Part shown: positions 25,595 through 33,465 of the stretch, one piece after another
Layout: every line of letters begins with the position of its first letter
Position numbering within the stretch: position 1 is the first letter of the stretch
Origin: Chloroflexota bacterium
Lineage (GTDB): Bacteria > Chloroflexota > Dehalococcoidia > Lucifugimonadales > UBA3495
DNA: 64,000 nucleotides
Direction of reading: 5' to 3'
Assembly: GCA_028873965.1 (NCBI GenBank)
Contig: JAPPMU010000062.1
Coordinates: forward strand, 62,001 to 126,000
Program-made: the position numbers and the translations under genes
The notes under the pieces: generated by a model
The model's database searches: none
What the model was told of the DNA's origin: nothing
Seen by the model: only the letters and a program-made list of their open reading frames with translations

Positions 25595-25906
25595 ATGACC
25601 AAGCCGGTCACATCCCGCTTGCGGGTAAGGGTGCAACCCAACTCCACCCGGTCGGAGATTGCAGGTTGGTACGGCGGAGCGCTGAGGGTGCGAACCACCG
25701 CGCCCCCGGTTGCCGGCAGAGCCAATCGGGCGGTGGCGGAGGTGTTGGCCCACGCCCTGGACGTACCTCGCACCGACGTCAGTGTCGCGCGGGGCCACGG
25801 ATCCAGGGACAAGGTTATGGAAATAGTCGGTATCGACGAACCGGAACTGCGCCGCCGCCTGGAACGTCTGGTGGCGCCCGATACACCGGCGGCGACGACC
25901 CGCTGA
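25595..25906 (+). CDS. DUF167/YggU family protein
   Basis: 103 aa. RLRVRVQPNSTRSEI, APPVAGRANRAVAEVLA and the RGHGSRDKVMEIVG end match the DUF167 (YggU) fold, a small alpha/beta protein of unknown function. Divergent from the enoyl-CoA hydratase; no clear RBS. Followed 35 nt later by a phosphatase gene. Confidence 0.85.
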   Translation: MTKPVTSRLRVRVQPNSTRSEIAGWYGGALRVRTTAPPVAGRANRAVAEVLAHALDVPRTDVSVARGHGSRDKVMEIVGIDEPELRRRLERLVAPDTPAATTR

Positions 25907-25940
25907 GCGCGGAACGGTTTGCCGGAACACGGAGCAACCC

Positions 25941-26420
25941 ATGCAAGACAATTTTCGCAACTTCAGCTGGATTTTGCCCGGCGCGCTGGCAGGAGCCATG
26001 GGGCCGACCGAGCGCCGGCACCTCATCTACTTCGAGCTCAACGACGTCACCGCGATCGTGCGCATGGAAGAGCAAACGATCTCCGGGGAGCCGTGGGGCT
26101 TCGAGGAAATGTTCGAGCCAGTGCCGGATTTCCAAGCGCCGTCGGTGGAGCAGATTGACCGCATCGTCACCTTCACGGAGCAGCAAATCGAGACCTGGGA
26201 ACGGCCCACGGTGGTAACCTGCGCCGCCGGGATCGGCCGGACGGGGACGATATTGGCATCTTATCTCGTGAACACCGGTTGGGAGCCTGACGAGGCAATT
26301 GACTACATCCGGCAGTTGCGGCCCGGCTCGATCCAGACCGCATCCCAGGAAGAGGCGGTAAGGCAATACGCCGTGTTCGTGAAGGAACGGAACGACAATA
26401 TGCCGCGACGGTACCGGTAA
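25941..26420 (+). CDS. dual-specificity / protein-tyrosine phosphatase
   Basis: 159 aa DSP-type phosphatase. The P-loop is CAAGIGRTGT with the nucleophile C94 and R100; D63 in VPDFQAP is the plausible general acid. Proteins of this compact type act on phosphoprotein, inositol or other phosphoesters; the substrate is unknown. An N-terminal FSWILPGALAGA matches the usual start of atypical DSPs. Confidence 0.88.
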   Translation: MQDNFRNFSWILPGALAGAMGPTERRHLIYFELNDVTAIVRMEEQTISGEPWGFEEMFEPVPDFQAPSVEQIDRIVTFTEQQIETWERPTVVTCAAGIGRTGTILASYLVNTGWEPDEAIDYIRQLRPGSIQTASQEEAVRQYAVFVKERNDNMPRRYR

Positions 26421-26452
26421 GCGGCGGTACCGCTACGGGTTTGTCAAGAAAA

Positions 26453-26481
26453 CGGGGTCCGAGCTCAGAACTCGGACCCCG
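26453..26481 (-). terminator. Rho-independent terminator of the first zinc-ribbon gene
   Basis: On the minus strand an 11-bp perfect stem CGGGGTCCGAG/CTCGGACCCCG with a 7-nt loop is followed by TTTTCTT. It lies 27 nt after the stop of the 79-aa zinc-ribbon gene. Confidence 0.85.
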
Positions 26482-26507
26482 ATAAAGTCGACTGGAGCGC
26501 CGGCGAA

Positions 26508-26747
26508 TTATGCAACCAGCAATTCGTCGGATTCCGGCGTCGCGGGCATGGCAGCCGGCGCGGACCGGACCATCGGCGCCGGGTCGCTGGGGATTTCCCG
26601 GCTGCACTGCAGGCACTGGCGATAATCGCCGTAGATGTCGCGGACCTGGCGCACGTCGCCGCCGCAGTGGGGGCAGGAGCCCAGATCCACGCGCCGGCGG
26701 CGTGCGCCCCGAACAGAGCGGGTCCGATTCAGTGTGCTCTCCATCAT
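26508..26747 (-). CDS. mini zinc-ribbon protein A
   Basis: 79 aa. One zinc ribbon with C25-x2-C28 and C45-x2-C48 (CPHCGGDVRQVRDIYGDYRQC) between a basic N-terminus (RGARRRRV) and a Pro/Ala/Ser tail. I do not recognise a named family. A paralogue with the same ribbon lies 170 bp upstream on the same strand. Good RBS AAGGAG and its own terminator make it a real small gene, possibly nucleic-acid binding. Confidence 0.8.
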   Translation of the reverse strand: MMESTLNRTRSVRGARRRRVDLGSCPHCGGDVRQVRDIYGDYRQCLQCSREIPSDPAPMVRSAPAAMPATPESDELLVA

Positions 26748-26852
26748 CTCATCTCCTTGACCCGAAGGCGTGTGGGGCCTGCCGGTCGTGACTGTGCGTA
26801 CTGGTTGACGGTAATTTGATGCCGGTTGTCGCTACGGTCGAGATGCGGTGTT

Positions 26853-26888
26853 AAAAATTTGCGGCCTCGGAGCCAAGTCCGAGGCCGC
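26853..26888 (-). terminator. Rho-independent terminator of the second zinc-ribbon gene
   Basis: Minus-strand stem GCGGCCTCGGA/TCCGAGGCCGC (11 bp, 6-nt loop) followed by AAATTTTTAA, 31 nt after the stop of the 72-aa zinc-ribbon gene. Confidence 0.85.
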
Positions 26889-26919
26889 TGCCTGCGGTTG
26901 CTTGTGCTCGGTATCTGGA

Positions 26920-27138
26920 TCAGGCCGTGACCTTCTCGCGATGGTTGGTCGGATTCGATGGCATGTTCATGGCGGCAATGGTCGTGGTTGGCACTGGGCT
27001 GGAAGCCACGCGTCGAATTTCGCGGCCGCATTGGGCGCACTGGTGGTACACTCCGAAGGTGTCCCTCATGCGACACACGTCGCCGCCGCAGCGGGGGCAC
27101 GCCTTGAGTTTCAACGATTTCCGGGTTAGGGTCTGCAT
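26920..27138 (-). CDS. mini zinc-ribbon protein B
   Basis: 72 aa, paralogue of the neighbouring protein: C14-x2-C17 and C34-x2-C37 with the shared CGGDV...RDxxGxYxQCxQCxREI framework, a basic N-terminus and a low-complexity C-terminus. RBS GGAG before the ATG. Having its own terminator means the two ribbons are separate transcription units. Function unknown; a DNA or RNA contact is a guess based only on charge and fold. Confidence 0.8.
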   Translation of the reverse strand: MQTLTRKSLKLKACPRCGGDVCRMRDTFGVYHQCAQCGREIRRVASSPVPTTTIAAMNMPSNPTNHREKVTA

Positions 27139-27269
27139 TTCTCCATCCTGTTCGCGATTGGCGCCGTGGTGCGCGGGGCGGGCTGTCGGCTTGCGATTTC
27201 AGTTTACTGCTACCGCATTACCGGAGTATTACGGTAACCAGTCAATAAACGGCCGAATTAGAATATCAG

Positions 27270-27286
27270 GTTACGGTTTTCGTAAC
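27270..27286 (+). promoter_or_regulatory. inverted repeat upstream of the JAMM protease gene
   Basis: GTTACG, 5-nt loop, CGTAAC, ending 11 nt before the ATG. A second inverted pair TTACCG...CGGTAA occurs upstream at about 27219-27238. The short divergent intergenic region is AT-richer than its surroundings. Possible operator or 5'-UTR hairpin. Confidence 0.35.
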
Positions 27287-27297
27287 AAGGGGGTTTA

Positions 27298-27786
27298 ATG
27301 GCCAATTTTGGCGATCCGCTGGAGATTCCGGCGGAAATCCTGGCCGCCGTGTTTCGCCAGGCGCGGGCATCCTTTCCGGCGGAATGCTGTGGATGGCTCA
27401 GCGGACCGGCGGATGGCACGTCGGTGAACGGAATCCGTCCTGTGGTCAACGACCAGGCGTCGGGCAATCACCCTACGGTAGCGGAGCGCACGGCCGAGTC
27501 GGCCTACGTGTTCAGCACGCAGGACCTGCTGGAGTTGAACAACAGCCTGGATTCGGAAACCCCGGCGCGGATCATCTACCACTCCCATCCCAATGGCCGG
27601 GCTTACCTGTCCGAAACGGACCGGACTGTGGCGACCAGTCCCTGGGGAGACGGCCCGGCCTATCCCGTGCAGCAGCTGGTGGTGGGGATCGACGGCCAGC
27701 GCGTGGTGGAAGCGGCGCTGTTTGACTGGGACGACGACGCCGGCGAGTTCGTTGAGATCGCCCGGTTCGAGGGGGCGGAAATCTAG
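27298..27786 (+). CDS. JAMM/MPN+ metalloprotease (Mec-like)
   Basis: 162 aa JAB1/MPN/Mov34 domain. The full JAMM set is present: E29 in PAECCGW, H95-x-H97 in YHSHPNG, and D108 ten residues on. The PAECCG start is typical of the Mec peptidase that frees cysteine from a CysO-like sulfur carrier; no CysO/ThiS/MoaD gene is nearby, so this role is only suggested. Overlaps the exchanger gene stop by 4 nt, convergent. Confidence 0.88.
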   Translation: MANFGDPLEIPAEILAAVFRQARASFPAECCGWLSGPADGTSVNGIRPVVNDQASGNHPTVAERTAESAYVFSTQDLLELNNSLDSETPARIIYHSHPNGRAYLSETDRTVATSPWGDGPAYPVQQLVVGIDGQRVVEAALFDWDDDAGEFVEIARFEGAEI

Positions 27787-28796
27787 TGGGACGGCGCGCC
27801 GAGGAGCGCAACCCAGATCGCCCCGGCGACCGTGACCACCAGCATCAGCACCAGGGCGCTGACAATAACGGGTTGCGGCAGACGATTACGCCCCCATAAC
27901 AGCAGGCCGCCCATCACAATCAGCCCCAACGCTATCACGCCAGCGATGTAATGCTCGAGATCGGCGGTGTTGACCACGACGCCCTTGCGGTAGAAAAAGT
28001 CGGCGTAGGCAAGGATGGTGATGTTGAAAACGCAGCTGCCGTACACGCCGGCAAAGCCCAGGTCGGCGGCACCGAGGCGGGCAGCAGCGAACGTCGCCGA
28101 GATTTCCGGCATACTGGTGACCAGGGCGACCGCCAGGATGCCGAGTACACCCGAGGATATGCCGGTCTCGTGAGCGATCTGGTCCATGCTCTGGGCGAGG
28201 AGAACGCCGGAGATAATCACGCCCACGGAGACTAAGGTAAACATCACCCAAGCCCGGCGCAGTGTTATGCCAGCCTCCTCTTCTTCCTCCTGGGATCCGG
28301 CCGGCCGGCGCCGGTACACGATCCACATACCGATGAAGTAAACGACCAGGACGATAATGGACGACAGGCCAACCTGCCACACGCTCACTTCGCTCTTGAT
28401 CAGCGAGAAAATCACCGCCAGCCCAGTCAGCGCGGCGGCCAGCACAATCAAGTAGCCCTGCTCCGGGGCGACGCGCTGCACGAACCGCTTACCCCCAAAA
28501 AGCAACGCGACGACCGCCAGGATCAATATGTTGAACATATTGGAGCCGAGCACGTCCCCCAGGGCCAGCTCCGGGTTGTCGATCCGAACCGCGGTAATGT
28601 TGTTGGACACCTCGGGGAGGGACGTGGCCAACGCAACCAGGATGCTACCTACGAAAAGGCGCCCCCAGCCGGTAAGGGACGCCAGAGCATCGCCGTATTT
28701 GGCGAGATAGGTGCCAAGGAATACCACCGTAACCGCGCTGGCCAGAAAGATGACTACGGCGACGGCAAGGCCGACGCCGGAAAGAACGTTGAGCAC
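27783..28796 (-). CDS. sodium/calcium exchanger family protein (YrbG-like)
   Basis: 337 aa integral membrane protein with two inverted halves. The alpha-1 repeat is GSILVALATSLPEVSNNITA and the alpha-2 repeat is GILAVALVTSMPEISATFAA; an acidic EEEEE loop (about residue 170) separates them. Cation/Ca2+ antiport is the family function; the transported ion is uncertain. Lies 15 nt after leuB on the same strand. Confidence 0.9.
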   Translation of the reverse strand: MLNVLSGVGLAVAVVIFLASAVTVVFLGTYLAKYGDALASLTGWGRLFVGSILVALATSLPEVSNNITAVRIDNPELALGDVLGSNMFNILILAVVALLFGGKRFVQRVAPEQGYLIVLAAALTGLAVIFSLIKSEVSVWQVGLSSIIVLVVYFIGMWIVYRRRPAGSQEEEEEAGITLRRAWVMFTLVSVGVIISGVLLAQSMDQIAHETGISSGVLGILAVALVTSMPEISATFAAARLGAADLGFAGVYGSCVFNITILAYADFFYRKGVVVNTADLEHYIAGVIALGLIVMGGLLLWGRNRLPQPVIVSALVLMLVVTVAGAIWVALLGAPSH

Positions 28797-28811
28797 GGGG
28801 TTCTGTCCGAC

Positions 28812-29903
28812 CTAGCCGATTGCGTTGGCGATCAGGTCGCCCATCTGCGTGGTCGACGTCGTGGCGTGACCGGAGGCGGCAATGTCCGCGGTGCGGTAGC
28901 CCTGCTCCAGGACCGTCTGGACGGCACGCTCGATGGAGGCGGCCTCCTCCGTGAGGCCCAGGGAATAGCGCAGCATCATGGCCGCGCTGAGGATGGAGCC
29001 GCAGGGGTTGGCGATACCTTGGCCGGCGATGTCCGGAGCGGTGCCGTGGATCGGCTCGTAGAAGCCCGGAGTCCGCGCCCCGTCCTGGGGCACGCCAGAC
29101 AGGCTGGCAGAGGGCAGGAGGCCCATGGACGCGGCAAGGATGGCCGCTTCGTCGGTGAGGATGTCGCCAAAGGTGTTCTCGGCAACGATCACGTCGTAGG
29201 AAGCGGGGCGGAGGACTATCTGCATGGCGCAGGCGTCAACCAGCGCGTGCTCAAGTTCCACGTCGGGATATTCGTCGGCCAGGCGGGTGGCGGTGGCGCG
29301 CCAGAGGCGGGAGGTCTCCAGCACGTTGGCCTTGTCCACAGAGGTAAGCTTGCCGCGGCGCCCGCGGGCCAGCTCGAAACCGACGCGCAGCACGCGCTCG
29401 ATTTCCGATTCGGAGTAGCGCATGGTGTCAACGCCGACCACGCCCTGGGGAGTTTCGGTGCGGCCCTTGGGCTGGGCGTAGTAGAGACCGCCGGTGAGCT
29501 CGCGAACCACCACCATGTCCACGCCCTCCAGCACGTGGGGCTTCAGGACGCTGGACTCGGTGAGCTGGGGATAAACCTTGACCGGGCGGATGTTGGCGAA
29601 GACGTTCAGGTGGGCGCGCAGCGCGAGCAGGCCATCCTCGGGTCGGGTGGGCGCCGAAGGGTCGTCCCACTTGGGACCGCCCACCGCGCCGAACAGCACC
29701 GCGTCGGCCGAGGTGGCCAGATCCCGGACGCCGTCGGTCAGCGGGGTTCCGTGTTTGTCGATGGATATGCCGCCGACGTCACCGTACTCGAGGATGAAAT
29801 TGTGCCCAAAGGCGCGGCCCACGGCCTGCATGGCCTTGACGCCCTCGGCGGTGACCTCGGGCCCAATGCCGTCGCCACCCAGCACGGCGATGTTGAAATC
29901 CAT
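28812..29903 (-). CDS. leuB: 3-isopropylmalate dehydrogenase
   Basis: 363 aa. Substrate-binding VVRELTGGLYY with the catalytic Tyr/Lys region, the metal Asp segment around VDACAMQIV, and the NAD-specific EPIHGTAPDIAGQGIANP loop identify LeuB (leucine synthesis) rather than isocitrate dehydrogenase. It is not accompanied by leuA/C/D here. Upstream lies the 1.3-kb repeat region. Confidence 0.95.
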   Translation of the reverse strand: MDFNIAVLGGDGIGPEVTAEGVKAMQAVGRAFGHNFILEYGDVGGISIDKHGTPLTDGVRDLATSADAVLFGAVGGPKWDDPSAPTRPEDGLLALRAHLNVFANIRPVKVYPQLTESSVLKPHVLEGVDMVVVRELTGGLYYAQPKGRTETPQGVVGVDTMRYSESEIERVLRVGFELARGRRGKLTSVDKANVLETSRLWRATATRLADEYPDVELEHALVDACAMQIVLRPASYDVIVAENTFGDILTDEAAILAASMGLLPSASLSGVPQDGARTPGFYEPIHGTAPDIAGQGIANPCGSILSAAMMLRYSLGLTEEAASIERAVQTVLEQGYRTADIAASGHATTSTTQMGDLIANAIG

Positions 29904-30022
29904 TTTGCCAACGGCTCCGATTGGTAGAGCGTCCCCGGGCGCCGGCGGTGAATCTGACCAGTCACGGGGCGGCGGGTAGTATAGCCTATGGGTTGAGCGG
30001 TATCAAAGGGGCGTCCTCGCAA

Positions 30023-30187
30023 CGGTAACTGTTCAGAATCCAGGGGGCTGTCATTGCGAGGCGCTTGCGCCGTGGCAATCCCGACGCCGTTAGCTGTAAC
30101 GTCTGCCCCAAAGCGCTCCCCTACGTCAACGAGATTGCCGCGCTGCGCTCGCAATGACATTTTCCCCGCAAGTCTGAACAGTTACCG
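30023..30187. mobile_element. MITE-like element 1 with 15-bp perfect inverted ends
   Basis: 165 bp bounded by CGGTAACTGTTCAGA (30023-30037) and its exact inverse (30173-30187), with an inner pair TGTCATTGCGAG (30050-30061) / CTCGCAATGACA (30148-30159). Non-coding and able to fold into one long hairpin. Its right 41 bp (30146-30186) are repeated exactly at 31093-31133. Confidence 0.75.
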
Positions 30188-30721
30188 AGACTCCGGGCCG
30201 CGATATTGTCATCGCGAGGAGCGAAGCGACGCGGGGATCCGGTTGCGGCCAAGGCCGTGGCTGCGCCAACAGGATAGCCACCCGCGCATCAAGTGCGGAG
30301 CCGCAATGACACTCCATACGCTGTCCGGATTGCCACGCTGGGCTCGCGAGGTGATGAGCGGCGTTCCAGGGCACCGGCTCCTATGATGGTGGTTGGGTTC
30401 TTTACTGATTGATGGCTTTCTCGCTTTCTGTTCGTTACGGTTGTTGGTTGGTACAGCGCTGCCAGAGGATTTCAGGGTCGGTGTCAGCCCCACGGCCGGG
30501 GTTACGCAAGGTATTTTTGCCCACTGGAACCGTTGACGACGCTGGGGTCGTGCAGAACGCAGCGAGTGGACTGTCGCTGTGTCACCGGGATGACCACGCC
30601 GCTGAGAAACGGGCGGACGATGGTCGCTCGGGACAGGGTTTTGCGATTTTGATGCTGACGGGGTGGCCGCGAACGACCCTTTGGACCTCTGGCGATGGCT
30701 GATATTTCACGTGACGGGTAC

Positions 30722-30751
30722 AGTATAGGAACTTATGTTCGGCATTGTCAA
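30722..30751 (-). promoter_or_regulatory. near-consensus sigma70 promoter facing the repeat region
   Basis: On the minus strand TTGACA (30751-30746), 18-nt spacer, TATACT (30727-30722). The predicted start is near 30715. No convincing ORF follows; it could drive a non-coding RNA or serve as a distant leuB promoter about 800 nt away. Confidence 0.55.
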
Positions 30752-30765
30752 GGGGGTCGTGCCGC

Positions 30766-30941
30766 GTAACTGTTCAGTCTCGAAGTGACCGTCCCGAGCC
30801 AAAACCGTCATACCAGCGAAAGCCGGTATCCAGAAAATCCTTGTCGTGCTCACGATAGCCGATGCATGGGCTTCCTGGGTTCCTGCTTTCGCAGGAACGA
30901 CGTGTTTCCGACAAAGGATCCTACGGACTCTGAACAGTTGC
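30766..30941. mobile_element. MITE-like element 2
   Basis: About 176 bp between GTAACTGTTCAG (30766-30777) and CTGAACAGTTGC (30930-30941; 11 of 12 inverted match), sharing its ends with element 1. The inside holds a CGAAAGCCGG / CTTTCGCAGG palindrome of the family also seen near 48963 and 62352. Confidence 0.6.
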
Positions 30942-30951
30942 CCCGCAACGC

Positions 30952-31084
30952 CAGGGCCTGTGCAAAGTCCTTTCTCATCCGCTCGTGGTGAGCCTGTCGA
31001 ACCATCCGCCGATTGCAAAGGGCATCCTTCGACAAGCTCAGGATGAGCGGAAAAGGGTCGAGGGGTGACTTTGCACAGGCCCTG
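30952..31084. mobile_element. MITE-like element 3 with 18-bp perfect inverted ends
   Basis: 133 bp bounded by CAGGGCCTGTGCAAAGTC (30952-30969) and its exact inverse (31067-31084), with an inner CCTGTCGAA / TTCGACAAGCTCAGG-type pair. It appears inserted in, or abutting, a copy of element 1 whose right end follows at 31085-31133. Confidence 0.7.
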
Positions 31085-31180
31085 CCGCGCTTCGCTCGCA
31101 ATGACATTTTCCCCGCAAGTCTGAACAGTTACCCGCAACGATGCGGCTTGGGCTGGCCTCTGCGACTGGGTCGATCCGGT

Positions 31181-32155
31181 CTAGCTATCCGGCGCTGGAG
31201 TATTTTGCTGCACCCGAACCCAAAAAGGCAGAGTGCTCAAATCATTCGCGCCGGCGGCGATGGTGCGTTCGCAATAATCGATAAACAGGTCATCCAGGAA
31301 CGCCGCAACTTTGCGCGCGTTGCTGACGGGCTGGTTCCTGTCGAGGGCTTCCTGCACGATGGCTTCCCTAGCTTTGGCTTCGTTCAGCAAGACCATCAGC
31401 CGCATACGGGTAGCTTCATCTTGCGGCCAGGTTTCGGGGTGATGCAGGATCATGCCGCACGCTCTGGCGGACATATCCAGCAGCGCCGAGTACTCCGGGT
31501 AGAGTTTCAGGGCGCCGTCGAGCATTTCCTCTCGGGAACTATCGGCAGCCAACGAGAACGTGACCAGGTTGTGGCTGATGGAACGCACCAAATTATCCCG
31601 GGTGGTTGTCAGCGAAGTCATCAACTCTTGGTGGCATTTCCGGTAAATGGGGGAGTTCCTGACTTGCTTGATAGCTTCGGATGATGCGGCGGATTCGGTC
31701 AATATTGCTTCCCGAATTGCGCGCCTGAGTTCTTTCGCCGGCGCCACCATCCGGTCGGCCAGCTTGAAGAATTCCCTCGGAACTACCACCCGGTCCACGA
31801 CGTCCTCTATCGCCCGCGCCACCTCCGGCGGGAAACGGACTTGGCTCATCAAGTCGTCCAGGTGCTTGATCTTGCGCTCCGGCGGCTCCATACCGCCGAT
31901 TTGGGAAACTGACGTGGCAATATGGCGAACGATAGTAGGATCACCCACGACAGGGCCAATGGTCGCCATGAACTCGATGAGCTCCATCGGAGTCCGATAG
32001 CGTCGGCACCTGCTGAAGGCGTAGCGGATGATATCTTCGGTAGGCACCCACACTTGCAGAGTTCGAGACGTCACAGCAACACCGGCCAAAGAGCGAATTT
32101 TCCGCTCGATTATGGTGAACGCGGATAATATGTCAATTCCGGGGCGATGGGCCAT
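31181..32155 (-). CDS. hypothetical protein, unrecognised
   Basis: 324 aa from ATG 32155 (a GTG at 32206 would add 17 residues). Predominantly helical, soluble, with many charged residues; no signal peptide, membrane helix or known motif seen. The Arg/Glu-rich middle could form helical bundles. It is divergent from the DUF1501 gene and flanked downstream by the repeat region. I do not recognise a family. Confidence 0.6.
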   Translation of the reverse strand: MAHRPGIDILSAFTIIERKIRSLAGVAVTSRTLQVWVPTEDIIRYAFSRCRRYRTPMELIEFMATIGPVVGDPTIVRHIATSVSQIGGMEPPERKIKHLDDLMSQVRFPPEVARAIEDVVDRVVVPREFFKLADRMVAPAKELRRAIREAILTESAASSEAIKQVRNSPIYRKCHQELMTSLTTTRDNLVRSISHNLVTFSLAADSSREEMLDGALKLYPEYSALLDMSARACGMILHHPETWPQDEATRMRLMVLLNEAKAREAIVQEALDRNQPVSNARKVAAFLDDLFIDYCERTIAAGANDLSTLPFWVRVQQNTPAPDS

Positions 32156-32279
32156 CCCAACGTGAGCTGTCGCCGAGTCGATTTTCGTTGACACGCCGGG
32201 GTGCACACTTTAAACTGCCTGCATCAGCCAAACTGCGCTGGCGCTTTGCGTTGCGCCGTAACGAGGAGGCATTTTCGCA

Positions 32280-33410
32280 ATGACCACCACCAACAATGAA
32301 CGGTCTTTGGTCGTCATCCAATTGACCGGCGCGAATGATCCGCTCAATACCGTGATTCCCTATGCCGACGGGCACTATTACGATTTTCGCCCCAACGTGG
32401 GGATACCGACGGACCAAGTGATCCCGATTGACGGGCGGCTCGCCTTCAACCCCAACATGGCGCCCATCAAGGCCCTGTGGGACGAGGGCAAGGTCGCCGT
32501 CATCAACGGCATCGGCTACAACAACCCCACCCGGTCGCACTTCCGCAGCATGGACATCTGGCACACCTGTGAGCCGGAGAAGATTGCCACGGAGGGATGG
32601 CTGGGCCGCGTGATCCGCGACATGGACCCCGCCGGACAGAACGTCATCACCGGCGTCAACTTCGGACGTGGCCTGCCTCGCTCCATGGGCGCGCCCGGCG
32701 TGCCGGTCGCTTCGGTGGGCAACCTGGAAACCTACGGGCTGTTCCCGGACGTGGAAGAAGAGCGCGTGCGCGGGCTGTGCCTGGAGGCTTTCGGCTCCAT
32801 GTACGGCGGCACCATCCAGGGCGCGGTGATGGAATACCTGGGCCAGACGGGACGGGACGCCCTCAAGGGAGCGGACATCCTGCGGACGGCTCCGGAAAAG
32901 TATTCCTCCACAGTGGAGTATGCCGACAATCCCATCGCCCAGGCCCTCAAGAACGTGGCCCAGGTGATGACCGCCGACCTGGGAACCCGCATCTACTACA
33001 CCCAGCACGGCAGCTTCGACACCCACGGCGACGAGGTCAAGGTGCACGGAGGGCTGTGGACCCAGGTGTCCGGCGCGGTCAGCGACTTCCTGGCCGACCT
33101 GGAAGAGCACGGCAAGGCCGACGACGCCATCGTGCTGGTGTGGACCGAGTTCGGCCGCCGCATCCGCGACAACGGCTCCGGAACCGACCACGGCTCGGGG
33201 GGGACCGCGTTCATCATCGGCAACCCGGTGAACGGCGGCTTCTACGGCGAGTACCCATCCCTGGCCGAGCGCGACCAGCTTGACGGCGACCTGCACTGGA
33301 ACAACGATTTCCGCTCCACCTACTCGACCATTGCGGACAAGTGGCTGGGCCTGGATCCGGTGAACATCGTCAACGGGCAGTTCGAGCAGTGGGACTTCAT
33401 CCGCAGCTAA
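32280..33410 (+). CDS. DUF1501 family protein
   Basis: 376 aa. VVIQLTGANDPLNTVIPY, RSHFRSMDIWHTC, YYTQHGSFDTHGDE and VWTEFGRR...GTDHGSGG are the alkaline-phosphatase-fold (sulfatase-like) metal segments of DUF1501. Most DUF1501 proteins carry a Tat signal; this one starts directly at the fold. It is paired with DUF1800, the usual partner. RBS GAGGAGG. Role unknown; export or polymer processing is often suggested. Confidence 0.88.
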   Translation: MTTTNNERSLVVIQLTGANDPLNTVIPYADGHYYDFRPNVGIPTDQVIPIDGRLAFNPNMAPIKALWDEGKVAVINGIGYNNPTRSHFRSMDIWHTCEPEKIATEGWLGRVIRDMDPAGQNVITGVNFGRGLPRSMGAPGVPVASVGNLETYGLFPDVEEERVRGLCLEAFGSMYGGTIQGAVMEYLGQTGRDALKGADILRTAPEKYSSTVEYADNPIAQALKNVAQVMTADLGTRIYYTQHGSFDTHGDEVKVHGGLWTQVSGAVSDFLADLEEHGKADDAIVLVWTEFGRRIRDNGSGTDHGSGGTAFIIGNPVNGGFYGEYPSLAERDQLDGDLHWNNDFRSTYSTIADKWLGLDPVNIVNGQFEQWDFIRS

Positions 33411-33465
33411 CCGGCGCTTGTGGCCATAATCATTCAATCCGAAACAAGAAACTGAGGAGGCAATT

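Larger units (their letters stand above)
29904..31180. other. gene-free, repeat-packed region
   Basis: About 1.3 kb with no credible coding sequence. It contains at least three palindromic MITE-like elements listed separately, a GCGAGGAGCGAAGCGACG-type repeat (about 30208-30350), fragments of the CGAAAGCCGG/GCCGGAAT repeat family, and about 300 bp (30390-30715) of unexplained non-repeat sequence beneath a good minus-strand promoter. Confidence 0.8.

Noticed and set aside
29904-31180. Possible CRISPR array or coding genes in the repeat-rich gap
   Set aside because: Repeats are inverted, of unequal size and not regularly spaced; no cas genes occur, and the ORFs present change with the repeats and have no motifs.
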